Notes under the pieces: generated by a model
Told to the model about the DNA's origin: nothing
The model's input: the letters and a program-made list of their open reading frames with translations, nothing else
Databases searched by the model: none
Shown here: piece after piece, positions 48,711 through 60,885 of the stretch
Numbering within the stretch: position 1 is the stretch's first letter
How the letters are laid out: the number at the start of each line of letters is the position of its first letter
NCBI GenBank assembly: GCA_017590115.1
Contig: JAGGNK010012114.1
Span: 185,871-249,870, forward strand
Origin: Montifringilla adamsi
Lineage: Eukaryota > Chordata > Aves > Passeriformes > Passeridae
DNA length: 64,000 nt
Direction: 5' to 3'
Made by a program: the position numbers and the translations under genes

Positions 48711-48968
48711 TGTGGTTGATTATATTATATAGTTGCCTTGCTTATTGCTTAATTCAACTGGTAGGCCCTTAGTAGCGCAAGCCCAGGCTGTTGGGGATTC
48801 AGGCTGCTGTTGGCTGGTTGTCCAGGTGGCAACTGGCTCGATCAATGAGGATTAACCACATGAGCCTTCTGGTCTATATTAGGAGAAGGGGTCTCAATAA
48901 AGCTGGCTGTTGCTGCATGACCTTCGTGTGGTTGCCACTTTCCTGCCTTCGACACATCATTCCAACAT
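48711..48968 (+). mobile_element. 5' LTR of degraded provirus (about 258 bp)
   Basis: Begins TGTGGTTG and ends CCAACA, with TG/CA termini and a short imperfect inverted repeat. A TATA-like TATATTAG (48875-48882) is followed by the poly(A) signal AATAAA (48896-48901), giving a short R and a U5 of about 60-70 bp. Two bases separate the LTR from the primer-binding site, as in exogenous avian retroviruses. No 3' LTR copy was found within the following 2 kb, so the provirus is truncated or rearranged. The U3 start is inferred from the TG motif and could be off. Confidence 0.8.
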
Positions 48969-48970
48969 CT

Positions 48971-48988
48971 GGCGATCCCAATGTGATT
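48971..48988 (+). promoter_or_regulatory. retroviral primer-binding site, tRNA-Trp-like
   Basis: TGGCGATCCCAATGTGAT matches the tRNA-Trp primer site used by avian leukosis-type viruses at 14 of 18 positions. All four differences are transitions, and two of them fall at CpG sites (CG to CA, CG to TG), as expected from methylation decay. This site fixes the plus orientation. Confidence 0.75.
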
Positions 48989-50029
48989 TTAACAAGCTTC
49001 CATGTGTAGAGCGGAGGAAGCAGGAAGGAGGCTGCAACAGCTGCCTGCAGCATGCAGAACTGCTCCCTGTGGTGTGTACATCTGCGGAACCCCAGCAAAG
49101 GCAGTGTGTGGAGCTGCTACCTGCGATGTGTAGAGCTGCAGAAGATGGTGTGGAAAGCTGTGTCTGGGTCTGGACCTCCTCCTTCTTTGAGGAGTTAAGA
49201 AGAAGTTGTCAGCATGGGAGCATGGGGCTCTATGCCAGCAGAGACTACACTCCAGGTACGGACAATTTTGCTAAAGAAACAAAGTCAAAAGTATGACAAC
49301 TGGACTCTAATTGCCCTGCTAATGTGGTGCAAAAGCCACAAACTGGATATAACTGAAGGGGCCACCTGAGATTTTAAAACATCTCTGGGCTGGCAGGCCC
49401 ATACTCCAAGCAGAATCCATTGGCAGCCACGAGGCTGCCGTTGGCGTTATTAAGCCATGGAGACTCATAATGGACCTGCTAAGGCAGCTACAGAGGGAGA
49501 GGGTGCTGCAGACACCTTCCAAAATGGGTGAGGAGAGCTGAGCATCAGGAGAACCAACAGGAGGCGTGGCCACAGCTCCAGGAATGTGGGGGAGCAAAAT
49601 GGCTGCATGGGACTGAGCTGCCGCACTGTGCTGGGACGCCTCATCCACAGAGCTCCCTGTGGAGCGCCCAAGGCATTAGAGGCTGCCTTGCTGCCCTGTG
49701 CCAGGACGTACAGACAGCAGGATGCACCCCAATTGAGCCTGGCCACCCCGGTGCAGAATCTGACCATGGAAGAACTGTGCCTAGTTCCTGAGCCAATTCC
49801 TGGGGGCATCCAAGAAGTACATCACCGTGGGTGCCCAGATACCCAGAGTACCTTATACCTGGAAGCAGTGGCAGACTGCAGGGTCCGAAGGTCACTGCTG
49901 CCGCTGTGCTCACACCACTGCTACCACAGCTGAAGTTACCCATGGAATACCCACTTGCTAGGGGCTCCAAAACTAGAGCCACCATTTTTTAGAGACCCAT
50001 CAAGACAAAGCCGTCATCAGACAACTTCT
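48989..50029 (+). pseudogene. provirus leader and decayed 5' internal region (possible gag remnant)
   Basis: GC-richer than the host flanks. The leader (about 49000-49150) holds imperfect tandem repeats around GTGTGTAGAGCTGC. CAG/GTACGG at 49255 is a plausible proviral splice donor. ORFs of 87-128 codons overlap on both strands, but no frame keeps a recognisable capsid, zinc-knuckle or protease motif, so the gag assignment rests only on position between primer site and integrase. Reverse transcriptase and most of pol are missing. Confidence 0.55.
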
Positions 50030-50475
50030 TCAACTATGGGGCATAAAACACCACACAGATATCCCCTGTTCAGCAAGAGGGCAAGCCATTGTCGAATGTG
50101 CCCATGGCACTCTAAAACATATTTTAGAAAAGCAGGAAAAGGGGAATGTGTTACGAGACCCCACAAAGTAGAGCTGCCAAGGCTGTTTACACCTTGAACC
50201 ACCTAACAGTCCCTGGGAAATCCCAGAATCCAACAATCCTGAATTATTTTCTGTCCTTGCAGTAGTGTGGTGATGCTCAGTCACCTAGGCCTAAGATAAT
50301 GGTAAAGAACATTATTATGAATAAGTGGGAAGGTCCATGGGACCTTGTTATGTGGGGACATGGGTATGCATGCTTTTCTACGGACACCAGAACACAGTGG
50401 ATACCTGCCAGGTGTGTCCATCCTGCTCTACATTGTGCTCAGGACCTGAGACAGTGTCCTCATGATGACCCCCCA
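50030..50475 (+). pseudogene. retroviral integrase remnant (class II/betaretrovirus-like)
   Basis: In shifting plus frames: WGIKHHTDIP with GQAIVE at 50079-50096 (the Glu of the D,D-35-E core), then a TLK-containing helix, AVYTLNHL at about 50180-50203, and the C-terminal DNA-binding segment with WEGPWDLVMWGHGYAC and WIPARCVHPA at about 50329-50430. This order is that of a class II integrase C-terminal half. At least two frameshifts and several stops break it, and the catalytic Asp residues lie in the missing or scrambled part. It is nonfunctional. Together with the LTR and primer site it identifies the element as a deleted ERVK-like provirus. Confidence 0.82.
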
Positions 50476-50629
50476 GCAGATATTGAGGAACAGTGACTTA
50501 ATCAACTTGCACACTTGCCACATAAAGAAATGGAACTTATTGAGATGACACACCTATTTAAAGATTTTATCTATTTATAGATATCAAGGTTTTATACATA
50601 TTTAAATGTGAGGACACAACTTGAAGATT
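50476..50629 (+). mobile_element. right end of provirus, poorly defined
   Basis: A short AT-rich stretch between the integrase remnant and the next CR1. No env or 3' LTR is recognisable. The proviral boundary lies somewhere here. Confidence 0.4.
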
Positions 50630-50790
50630 TTGAGATAGATTGGAAGATCCACAAGGATTCTCAAAGTCCAAGTCCTGGCCCTGCACAGGACATTCACAAG
50701 AATCCCACATTGTGCCTGAGAGTGTTGTCCAACACCTCTTGAGTTCTGTCAGGCTGGTGCTGGGACCACTTCCCTGGGAAAGGACAGCTG
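50630..50790 (-). mobile_element. CR1 LINE 3' fragment
   Basis: Minus-strand CR1: 'gatccacaaggattctcaaagtccaagtcctggccctgcacaggaca', 'caagaatcccacattgtgcctgagagtgttgtcc', 'ctgtcaggctggtgctg', 'cttccctggg'. Same subfamily as 11168-11262 and 35560-35943. The terminal octamers are eroded. Confidence 0.92.
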
Positions 50791-51758
50791 ATTTGGAAAT
50801 ATTGGAATTCATTGAAAAATTCATCATTGTCATTGTCCTGCATAGGGGGTCTGGCATCCACATTATTTGATTGTCTCAAATCATGTGGTTGTAATGACTT
50901 TATCTACAAGATCTAAAAGTTCTTTTTTTTCTTAAAAGACGTATTTTCATAATTATGCACTTTCTTGGCATTTCCTTTGCAAATTCTTTAAGATTTTGAA
51001 TGGACACTAATTAGCTTTTAACTGGATCCCAAAGATTAAAGCTAAATAATTTCATGGTCCCCAATTTTCTGACTGAAATCTTAAAAAAAATTATAATTAT
51101 CTTTCATTTTCTTTATTCTTCTAAAACCTTTTTATAGGCTAGTGATGTTCAGTGCTCCTAATTACCAAAAACTTTTAAATTTTTTGAAAACTAGGTTAGA
51201 AATTAAAAAAAACCCAAACCTATATGACTAGAAGATGAATGCTGAAAACTGTTTTATAAAGTAACAACTTCAAATGTTATAACATCTAAAAGAATAAAGA
51301 TTATTTTTTGATGTTATCTTGTCATTTCAATATAAAGTAGAACTACACAAATTCTCACAACAGTAATTTACAAATTAACATTTTGTTCAAAGGAATTTGG
51401 GTATGTCTTTCTTCTTCTGTGAAAGATTGTTTTGCAGAGCATGTCTACTTTGTCATATTCATGATGTAGACTGCATTAATATTAGAAATGGGCTGAAACA
51501 AAACCTTCGCTGTGATAGTCCCAAAGGTATGAGAGCAATATCTTTTGGTTTGAATCTAATGTCAGACCCATAATTTTCTAACGGAGATAAACTAAAACAT
51601 TGACCTTTGTGGAACTTGGGTTCAGAGATGATTCTTTTTTATTCAGCATCATCAATAATCACCTCACATTAGTAGATTGGTCAGTGAGAAGGCAGTCTAC
51701 GTTTTCAGATCTTTTGCATTATTTTTGGTTCCCCTTCTATGCAGACATTAGCTCTATT
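50791..51758. other. AT-rich unique sequence, no gene recognised
   Basis: No features beyond short ORFs of at most 63 codons. Confidence 0.5.
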
Positions 51759-51781
51759 AAAAAAAAAAAAAAAAAAAAAAA
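51759..51781. repeat. poly(A) tract, 23 bp
   Basis: Uninterrupted A run about 60 bp upstream of a CR1 copy. CR1 elements lack poly(A) tails, so it is unrelated to that copy. Confidence 0.93.
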
Positions 51782-51839
51782 GCCATGTTAAAGTTGTTTA
51801 ACAGAATAACAGAATAAACAAGAGGAGTTTGTTGGTTGA

Positions 51840-52487
51840 CAAATGTCTGAACAAGAGCCGTTAGTGTGCCCAGGCAGCCAAGAAGGCCAGGGCAGGGACA
51901 TCTCGGCCTGTATCGGCAGTAGTGTGGCCACCAGATTCAGGCTCTTCACTCTCCCTGCTGTCGTGGGCACCAGGAGGCTGTGTCTTGAGTGCTGTGTCCA
52001 GTTTCGGACCCCTCATGACAAGAAGAGCCTTGAGGTGCTGGAGAAAGTCCAGAGAACAGCAGCGGAGCTGGTGAAGGGTCTGGAGCACAAGTCCTGGGGG
52101 GACCAGCTGAGGGAGCTGGGGGTGTTTAACCTGGAGAACAGGAAGATGAGGAAGGACACTACTGGTCTCTGCAACTACCTGACAGTATGGTGTAGTTAGG
52201 TGGGGGTTGGCCACTTCTTTCTAGGGGAAATGACCTCAAGTTGCACCAAAAGAAATTCAAATTAGATATTAAAAATGAGTTTTTTCATGGGAAGGAAGAA
52301 CATGGAATGAAGAACAAACTGCACAGCCAGGTGATGGAATCACAATCCCTTGAACTGTTAAAAAACATGTGATATGGCACTTGTGAACATGGTTTACTGG
52401 TGATCATGGTTGTGGTGCTAGGCTGATGGTAGGACTTGATGATTGTTAGTTTTCTCTGACCTTAGCAATTCCATGATTCTATGAATA
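51840..52487 (+). mobile_element. CR1 LINE: ORF2 C-terminus and complete 3'UTR
   Basis: A plus-strand frame (51843-52199) keeps the C-terminal blocks LECCVQFRTPHDKKSLEVLE, ELVKGLEHKSW, LRELGVFNLENRK and ends in a stop. The 3'UTR follows ('gtgggggttgg', 'ggaaatgacctcaagttgcacca', 'aaattagatattaa') with the subfamily-specific 'catggtttactggtgatcatggttgtggtgctaggctgatggtaggacttgatgat'. The tail 'caattccatgattctatgaa' closes it. It is 5'-truncated just upstream of 51840. The open 118-codon frame is a fragment only, with no RT catalytic motif. Confidence 0.94.
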
Positions 52488-54198
52488 AAATAATTTTAAA
52501 CTATACCTATGTGAATACCTTATCACAAATTTACAAAAGATAAGATAAACAGGGAAATCACCAATAACACATCTTCACTTTTAAAAGCTTTTTCTTTGAA
52601 CTTTATTTCAGATTCATCCTCACATACGGATGATAATTTGCATTCTCCATTTGTAAAAATTTATCATCGTAATACAATTGCATGGGAAATTGTTGCTCCT
52701 TTTTGCAGATTTTTTGACTGTATATATTTTGTTTTAATGCCTTCCTACTTTTGAGCTTAATTTGGTCCAGGAAGAAGTGTTAGCAAAATTACCCTATGAA
52801 AAGCTACTTTAATGATATCTCTAGCCTAGATGAAATGAGAAAACTTAAAAAAAAAATCCAAGAGAGTCAACATCTTACTCCTAGACTACTTCAATTAACA
52901 TTAGAAACAACCTTTTAAGCCATCTGGATGTAACCTAACATACAAAAATGAGAAATATAGTACTTCCACGTATTAGAAGTTCATATAAAGATTTTCTTTG
53001 GTTAATTAATTTCACCTGAAATTGCAGTACTGTCTCCCTACATTACTGGGGGCAGGGGGAGACATTTAAGCAAACCTGTGCCCATAGGAATTTTTCCAGG
53101 AAATCCTTCTACATGCATACTTTTTCTTTTTTTTTTAATTTTAACAAAAAATTATTCTAAAACATTATAAAATAAATACTAAATAAAATTAATAAATTTT
53201 AATGAGGAATTGTTTTGATTTCAAAATAGTGGATGCAGAAAGTAAAAATATGATTTTAAGAATGCTTTTCACCCAGTCAGAAATACAAAATAATCTGTGC
53301 AAATACATCCACAAGGTCAAATATGTTGAAACACCTCTGGTTTTACGTGTCAACTCCACAGCAAATTTTCTGAACCATTTACAAGGCAATAATTACTTAC
53401 AGAAGAATCTCTACAAACAACTTAGGAGAACAGATGCTCAATCTTTTGATAAAAAAATTTTGTAAAGGTTTTAGCTGAAATGAGAAAAACTTACTGGTCA
53501 AAAAATATTTGTCAATTTTCAATGAATGCAAGCAATAACATTGTTTGACCTGTTTAATGTTAAAATATTAAGATGAGTTTTGGTACAGGACCATAAATCA
53601 TTTGTAACTCATCTGAAAAGATATGTAGGCTTATTAACTTTCATGATCCTTTTAGTAAAACTGGCCAAATTCCAAATTTACAAGCACACACAGATCTACA
53701 TTTATTTTGGTTGTTACTGTAATCACATCCATCCTTCAAGATCTCAAATGATCTATGCTGAGTCATGTCCTTGAAACTGCACCATTTAGAAGCAAGAGAA
53801 AAATTCAGTATCTCATCTGTATATTACCTAATTCTTTTGAAGTCAAGGGAAATTTTTTGCATTGCAAATACATTTGTTAAAACTGCCTATGCCTGTGTTA
53901 ATATGTGAATATGTTGACACAGTTTAACTTTTTCATACATTGAATTTCATCTAAACAACAGTCATAAAAAGTAAAAGCTCAGTAATTATAACTATCCACA
54001 TTGCATTCAGGAAAACTACAACTGATGTATATAGTATCTTTTGTCTTCTGTGTTTTGAATGACAAAAGAAATAAGCTATTAATGCTTAAAACTGTGAACA
54101 TAATTTCTGCAAGTACACCCTTTCTACTGAGCTGCAGGATTTAGTCTTAGTGGCATTTTTGTCAGAATTACAAATGAGGTGCCAGAGTTTCTTTTGCC
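52488..54198. other. AT-rich unique sequence, no gene recognised
   Basis: ORFs are 87 codons or shorter and motif-free. No repeat family recognised. Confidence 0.5.
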
Positions 54199-54241
54199 TT
54201 TTTTTTTTTTTTTTTTTTTGTTGTTGTTGTTGTTGTTGTTC
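54199..54241. repeat. poly(T) plus (GTT)n
   Basis: 21 T followed by seven GTT units. A microsatellite-like, length-unstable tract; no retroposon body recognised. Confidence 0.95.
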
Positions 54242-54573
54242 TGGTTGATTTTCCAGAGGGATATTATTCCTGTGAGGGAAAAAAACATCAGAAAAAGAAA
54301 TAAAATACATATTAAATAGTTCAATTTAATTCAAACTTTCACAGAATTGCCTTTATTATTCCAGCTGGTTTTCTTGGTGAAAGGTAGTTGTCTTTGTTAA
54401 TAAGACCAACAAAACTCATCCCTTTATACCAGCTCTAACCTTAATAAGTCAAATATTTGCACACCTCTTCAGGTTTTTCCAAATAGATTTTTTATTATGG
54501 CAATAAAATCTAGTATGGAATAGGCATCATATCTGGGTACTTTAAGAAGCAAAAATGGATGGGGAGACCTGTC

Positions 54574-54717
54574 TGTAATTCCACACTTCAGGAAAGGCTA
54601 ATTGGATGTGTCCTGAAGGCAGGGGCAATGGGAGGTGCCTTCTCCCATTCACCCTTGAGTGCCGTTCTCAATAAAGTTACCTTGTTATTTAAATGCTTCC
54701 TCCAGTAATTTTTATCA
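54574..54717 (+). mobile_element. possible LTR 3' fragment
   Basis: Contains a canonical AATAAA (54670-54675) followed by 'gttaccttgttatttaaatgcttcc' and a CA end near 54717, preceded by GC-richer text ('gtcctgaaggcaggggcaatgggagg'). The layout suggests R/U5 of an avian LTR. No clear 5' terminus or target-site duplication was found. Confidence 0.35.
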
Positions 54718-55610
54718 GGCTTCATTTATGGATCTCTAAATACTGGAAAATAGCAAGGTTGCAAATGTTGCTGGAAAGATGTTGTCACGAGCCTAGCTTA
54801 AAAATTTTGGGAATACGAGTCCAATATTTTAGGAAATACAGAGTGGTGGTGTGATTTTTGTGGGCAGTAGGACAAGCTAGACTTTATCATCAAGCCATGA
54901 ATTCTTGAATTTCAGCAGTTTGGCCTTAACTGTGCATGAAAACTGCTTCATCTAGACAGAGCACCATGATGTAGAGAGACATTTCCTGTGTGAGACCTCT
55001 GCTTTAAAAAACATGTTTGTTTGCTGCATCTCCTCAGTTTGTGCCTGCATCCCACAATTTCAGTTTTTCTTCCTTACACAAATAAAGGAGTGCAATCATT
55101 TCAGGGATGCATTCTGCCTTCCAGTAAGTCAGAAAACCCACTGGAGCTGTATTAAAGTCATATATATTGCAGTTACAAATCTAAAGAAAAACAGGAGCAG
55201 CTCCAGAGGAGCACTGATGCTTGGAGAGGGGAAGAGCATCAAAGTCAGCATGTGCTGTTTGGGATGCAGCTGAGCACCCCAAGACGGATAATGAAGCTCG
55301 ACCTTGATGACAGCAAGTGGAATCCCTGAAGGAAGGAGGACTGCAGTGTGCCAGCATTTCTTCAGAGAACTTGTATATGGAAGAAATTTACAGTGGGGCT
55401 TGGAAGGGTCACTTGGATTCAATTGGCTTGGCCAGTCAGTAGGAAATAACACTACTTTTGTAGTTATCTCTGCCATAATTTACACAGCTGCTACTGGAGC
55501 ACATTTTACTGAGGAAAGCAGCATCTCCCCTGCTTCACTTACTCACCATGTTCACTCATGCTTTTGTAGGAATGTATGACTGATATTGTTTGCTAGAGGA
55601 CACCAGAGGG

Positions 55611-55633
55611 ATAGTTTGCAAACTGCAAACTAT
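55611..55633. repeat. perfect hairpin, 10-bp arms, 3-nt loop
   Basis: ATAGTTTGCA / AAC / TGCAAACTAT, exactly complementary. Confidence 0.92.
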
Positions 55634-55893
55634 TGTGGGTACATTTATTGTTTCATAGAACATTTTCAGCGCATGTAGGCAACAACCTGTGATTTTCCTT
55701 GCTTAGAAACAACAACTGTGAAGGCTTCTACTGTGACAATAATGTCTTTTAATCACAAAAAGTCTTATTCTGCACTGTCTCTTTGCTGAAGCCCAGAAAG
55801 CCCTTTCTCTGGAATCTCTTTGAGTCATCACAATTGAACCCTGCTGCCATAAAGTGCCTGACAGCTTTACCCAACACATCTGAAGCAGAACTG

Positions 55894-55922
55894 TGTTCTA
55901 ATAAACACTGTTTATTAGAACA
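55894..55922. repeat. perfect hairpin, 13-bp arms, 3-nt loop
   Basis: TGTTCTAATAAAC (55894-55906), loop ACT, and its exact reverse complement (55910-55922). Lies 260 bp from another perfect hairpin. Confidence 0.92.
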
Positions 55923-58900
55923 GTTTATTCGTTTATTTACCTTCAAATAACTGCCTCCTGCTTGAAAAAATCTTTTCATAATAATAACACAAATTAATAT
56001 AGATAAATGAAATATTTTTAAAGAAAATGGTTTCTACCATCAATAAAATTATTGTTGATAATTTGAACATGATACTTCACAAAATGCTGCAATATGGGAT
56101 AGGCTACCTTAAACTGGTAGATTTTTGATTACAATAAAGAGAGAATGCATTGTTAGAAAGCATAGGAAAGACCAATGGTGAACTTAAAAAAAATAAAATA
56201 TCCAATATGATATGAATATTTCCAGAAGCCTGGACATCACTTATAAAGGCCTCCTTTCTTGAAAGTAGGTGTGTTGTTTACATTTCATGAAGATTTTTTG
56301 GCCAATATGGCTCATATTATTTTAGTTGCCCTAAGTCAAATGTACAAACTTTGGAATTGGTCACAAAGACAGTTAAAAGTATAGTTTATGGGAACACAGA
56401 GGAATTCTATTTTCTCTTTAGAGATTCCTTGTTGAATCATGTAGAAACTATTGATTTTATTTCAAAGGCAGGGTTTTTTTTTAAATACATGCCAGTGACT
56501 TCATCTGTCTAGAGCTGTCTGAACTTCAAACAGATTTGGGAAATACAGTAGATAAAAGGAATTTATGAGAAATAAATTATGTCACAAAAATGGTAGAATT
56601 CTTTACCCAAAAGAAGGATCTTTTAAAGGAAAGAATGGAAAGAATAACCTTTTCCCTCCTTATTGATAATGGAGAAGTTCATAAGTAAATATATGCCTCT
56701 TAATGAATAATTTAAATTAGAGGGTTATGATAATAATTGTCAAATGACACATAAGAATCTGTCCACTTTTTTCTTATTCTTATGAAAATATATATGCTTT
56801 CTTATTTGATTTTGTGTTGTCAATATTTACTAATTTCGTTTTTTCAATCCTGAAAATGGTCACGTCTTCAAATAACTGGTATGCACCTCCCTTGCTTTCT
56901 CTAGTGACATGAAGAGAAAGGCATAAAGAACCTTGAGGAGGCAGTGGTATCTTGTGCGATGTTCATTGTTTGTGATTAGAGAAAACTCCTGCAGCAAAAC
57001 ACATGGAGCCGGGAGCTTGTCAGCATGGGGGACATTCTGGGCAGCCGTGTAGCCTGCTCACAGGCAAAACAGGAAGCAGAAAACACTGTCCAAGGTGTTT
57101 TCTCACTAATCCTTCTCACTAATCCCCTGGGAAAACAGAGAGATGCAGATGTCCTTTCTGCAAGGTCTGATACTTGTGCCTGAACCTGGCTTCAGCGGGA
57201 GGTGGAGATGCCAGGCCCAGGTATGGGAACCTTGATAAGCAGTGCCAGGAACAGCCCTTCCCATGGACACAACTGCAAGCAGGTGGTATTCTTCTGGCAG
57301 AAAAGTAGGTGCTTCTAGTACTCATCAAACAGTTGGCATAAAAATATTTTAAGATCTTAGTAAAGATAGCTTAGTGGCAGCAAAATTATTAAGGGCCTTT
57401 GTTTTCATCACTCACTAATAAGGTTAAAATTAAAAGAATATCTGTTAATTAATGAATTAATTGAGGACACTGAAAAGATCACAGGATTTAAAATAAACAT
57501 AATTCAGTTTATTTTGGGGTGGGAGTGAATTTCTGTAAAAACATGGTAATGTGGGGATGAAGAATTAATCTTTCAGAACAACCTGAAAACAATTAATTTC
57601 TTGAGCTGACCATAAGTGAGAATATCTAATCTACTATGCCATTCCTAATTAATTTGGTTTTATATTACTAAAAGTCAATTTTTCAATGCTATCCACGCCA
57701 GGAAATTGTTCCTTCAACATTATAGCAGGCTGCCTGTTTGGGAGGAGGAAGGGACAAAAAACACAGCACAATGAAAAAGCATTGTTGCTCTGTGCAGATG
57801 CTATTCTCCTGTGATTTTCCACCACTTCCAACCACTCCCTAGATTTCCTGCTTTAACCTCTGAACATTCAGACAGAGTCAGAGGCTGTAGGAGAATGCTG
57901 ACACTGACATTCTACTGATCCACACTGACTCGATGTGTCCATTCTGCTAGCTCTCCCTGTTGGTTTGTTTGTGATTTCTTGGTTATGACTTGTTTGTCCA
58001 CCTAGGCTCCTTATTGTGGAAGATTTCCTTTCAAGTGACATCTACATCCATGAAGGTACCTTTAAATCTGCTTTTAGTAAAGTAGGTGGTGAGGGAAACT
58101 GACAAGTAGAATTGCTATGTTATTGAAAAACCAAGATACATGTATTTTTAGTGAGAGACAGTACTTCAAGTGCCTTTTTACTGACAGGATTAAAAGGTGA
58201 CATTTGTCCTTTGCCTTTGTCACACTGGTTCTGCTGGTTTTCAATGCTATTTAAAAAAAAAAGAAAATGTGGTAGTCTTATCTTCCAGTACCATTGACAG
58301 GTATCAGCTAAACTACTAAAGTGGATACAAATGAGTAAATCTCATGCATATTTGTCCAACACCAAACAATTTGCTTGTTATCACAATACTTCGGGGAAAA
58401 TGTAAGGATAAGAAATCCCATAATTTCTCTATGACAGGAAGGCAGAAATCTTTCTCTCTAGCATCACTTGATTATAGCAATGAGTCCAGGATGACTTCTG
58501 TCACCCAGGAAGTACAAAGGTGTGTGCTGCACCTTAGTGAAGCGTGTGAGAATACTGCCACATGGCTCAGTCTTGCCCCACAAAACCAAAATCGCTAAGA
58601 GAGCTTTGGGATCCAAAAGTTATTTGCTGACAGTCATGCTAGCCCTCTGGTCAAAGAGCAAGATGAGAGGCTAAACTCTGAAAGGCGACCTTGTAAGTCT
58701 GGCTGTGGTCCACGAGGTCTGGAAGTAATTCTGGGCAGCAAACACTTCAGAGTTTTACCTTTGATTTCCCACCTTGGGCACTTTGGGTTGTTTAATTTAA
58801 CATTTCTGGAAACACTTAAAAAGCAGTGAATCTCCTGCCTTCACTCTAATCCAGTCAAAGTTTGTGGTTTTTATTCTCTTTTTTTTCAACTGTTCTTGTT

Positions 58901-60868
58901 CTCAAGGTTGTAGTCAACTTTCTTTGTGAGGTGAGAGATCTGTTATTTCCCAAATGAGAACCTATCCCTCTGCATTAAATGGCTGTAATGCAGGATGTAG
59001 AAGTTGTGACCCTTTACAATAAGGGTTTTTTCATTTGCTTCACTGAAATTTCAAGAACAGCATTTTGAGTTTTCCTTCATGTTTTTACTTCAGAGGTCAG
59101 CATGTTAGGATTATGAAATTACAAAACCTCTGGTTAGCTGAAAACAGATGGCAAATAATTACATTAAGTACATAAAATCCTCCCAGTCAACATATATATG
59201 TTTTACATGAGCACAGAATCACTGAATTATTGCACAAGATCAATGTAATTTACACTGCTTACATAAGTTTGTTCTTCCTTGATTCTACTTATTCCCTCCT
59301 AGCATAAAATAAAATAATTCTTTATACATTTCTCAATAAATGTACTTCTGACATCTTTCTTATCAAATCAGTCTGACACTTTTCCCTTTCAAGCTTGACA
59401 TGCCATTAAATTGATGTGTAAAGATTTTAAAAGCCTCAAAACCCAGCTTATTTTACACATTTCTTAATGGTATAATGTAAAATTGGCTTTTAAAAATTGA
59501 GACACTCTTATCACATGCTTTAATTCTCTATCTTTAAGGGCTGCAGTGTTTCATCTTTTCCTGTCATAGTGACTGCTTCACTCATTAGTTGCTGTGTCTG
59601 TTGAAGGAAATGTATAGCCACTGTAACCATGAAAATTCAACATTCATCCTCCAGCCTGAGGATATATTTGTTTTGAAACTACAACTACACTGTGCTTCAT
59701 TCATACAATATTTACATGGAGCTAATTATGGATACCATGAAATGTGTAGCTTCAATAATATTGTTGAATGTTACACCTACAATTCGTTAATTCCTTGGGT
59801 TTTTTTCTAAGTCTACAGCATTCAAAAGTTACACATAATATGCCCTAAAGAAATCCAGTTGAGTGTAATGAATCTAATAAAAAATCCATACATATGAGGT
59901 TTTTTATGTGAAAGGATTAGAAGTTCTGAAAAGAAACCACCAACTACCTTCATCACCCTTTCTTTTCAAGAAATTGTATGAGAAACAGAGATGACTTTCA
60001 AAGCCTTTGAGCTTATGTGCTGCTAGATAAGATGCTGGAAATGGCAGAAGTCATAATTTCCAGCAGATGCAGCCAGGCCACATCATATCATTGTAGCATT
60101 GGCTTTAGAATGAGTAAGTGTAATTAGGTGGCAGACCTTGAGTGAAAAATTAGGGCTATGAGTAGCCCTTTTGGGCTAATGTTGTATTACTCTTGCTGGT
60201 GTAAGTGAGATCATCAGAACAATCACAAAAATGAAACTGGCTCTGTGCTCAGAGGTGCATCCAGAAACAAATAAGTTATTGTGATTGTTTTTTCAGTCCT
60301 AGCACAATGCAGTAGCTGTAGCCATTGAGGAGTATAATTTTGTTTAAATGATGGCTCCCAAATCTCTCCAGGGACATTTCCTCATGCAAATATGTTGTAG
60401 CCAACATATCTAGAAAACACAAAGCTTTGATTGTCTAAGTAGTGGCAATAGCCTCCTCAGACTGGAACATTTCGTTTATCATCATAACAAGAAACACTCT
60501 AAAATACAAAACTGCATTTGTACAGCATTAGGAAATGTAAGGGGTTGAAATGTCCCATACTTTGTTTTAGGACTTTTCATAGTATTTATCAGAGTAATTT
60601 TTCACTCCACAGTCTTCTACATACATTTACAGATTTACCCCAAGTGAGTAAAAACACACAATGGTCATAAAATGTCTATTGTCCTGTGAAAGGGAATGCA
60701 ATACACAACAATTTCTCTTCAATCACAGTGACAAAATGTATAGTCTCCTGGTAATACTCAATATTACTGTGATGATAACTGTTACAGAATAATGTTTTCT
60801 TCATCTCCATTTCTTTTTGAGGATGAGGCAGAAATAGTTTGGTTAGTTTCTTGGTCTACCCTTTTGCC

Positions 60869-60885
60869 TTTTTTTTTTTTTTTTT
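60869..60885. repeat. poly(T) tract, 17 bp
   Basis: Uninterrupted T run; no element attached. Confidence 0.9.

Noticed and set aside
49528..49985. Several ORFs of 87-115 codons on both strands inside the provirus
   Set aside because: Mutually overlapping and motif-free; they reflect GC-rich proviral sequence with few stops.
51843..52199. 118-codon open frame with recognisable CR1 protein blocks
   Set aside because: Only the C-terminal tail of CR1 ORF2 without any catalytic motif; a fragment, not a functional gene.
55129..55476. 115-codon minus-strand ORF
   Set aside because: No motif, no splice or promoter context, overlapped by plus-strand ORFs.
55894..55922. Considered as a microRNA precursor
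   Set aside because: Arms of 13 bp with a 3-nt loop are far too short for a pre-miRNA stem.
58006..58056. Possible 51-nt exon between CACCTAG and GTACCT
   Set aside because: Weak acceptor with a poor pyrimidine tract and a non-consensus donor; too easily produced by chance.
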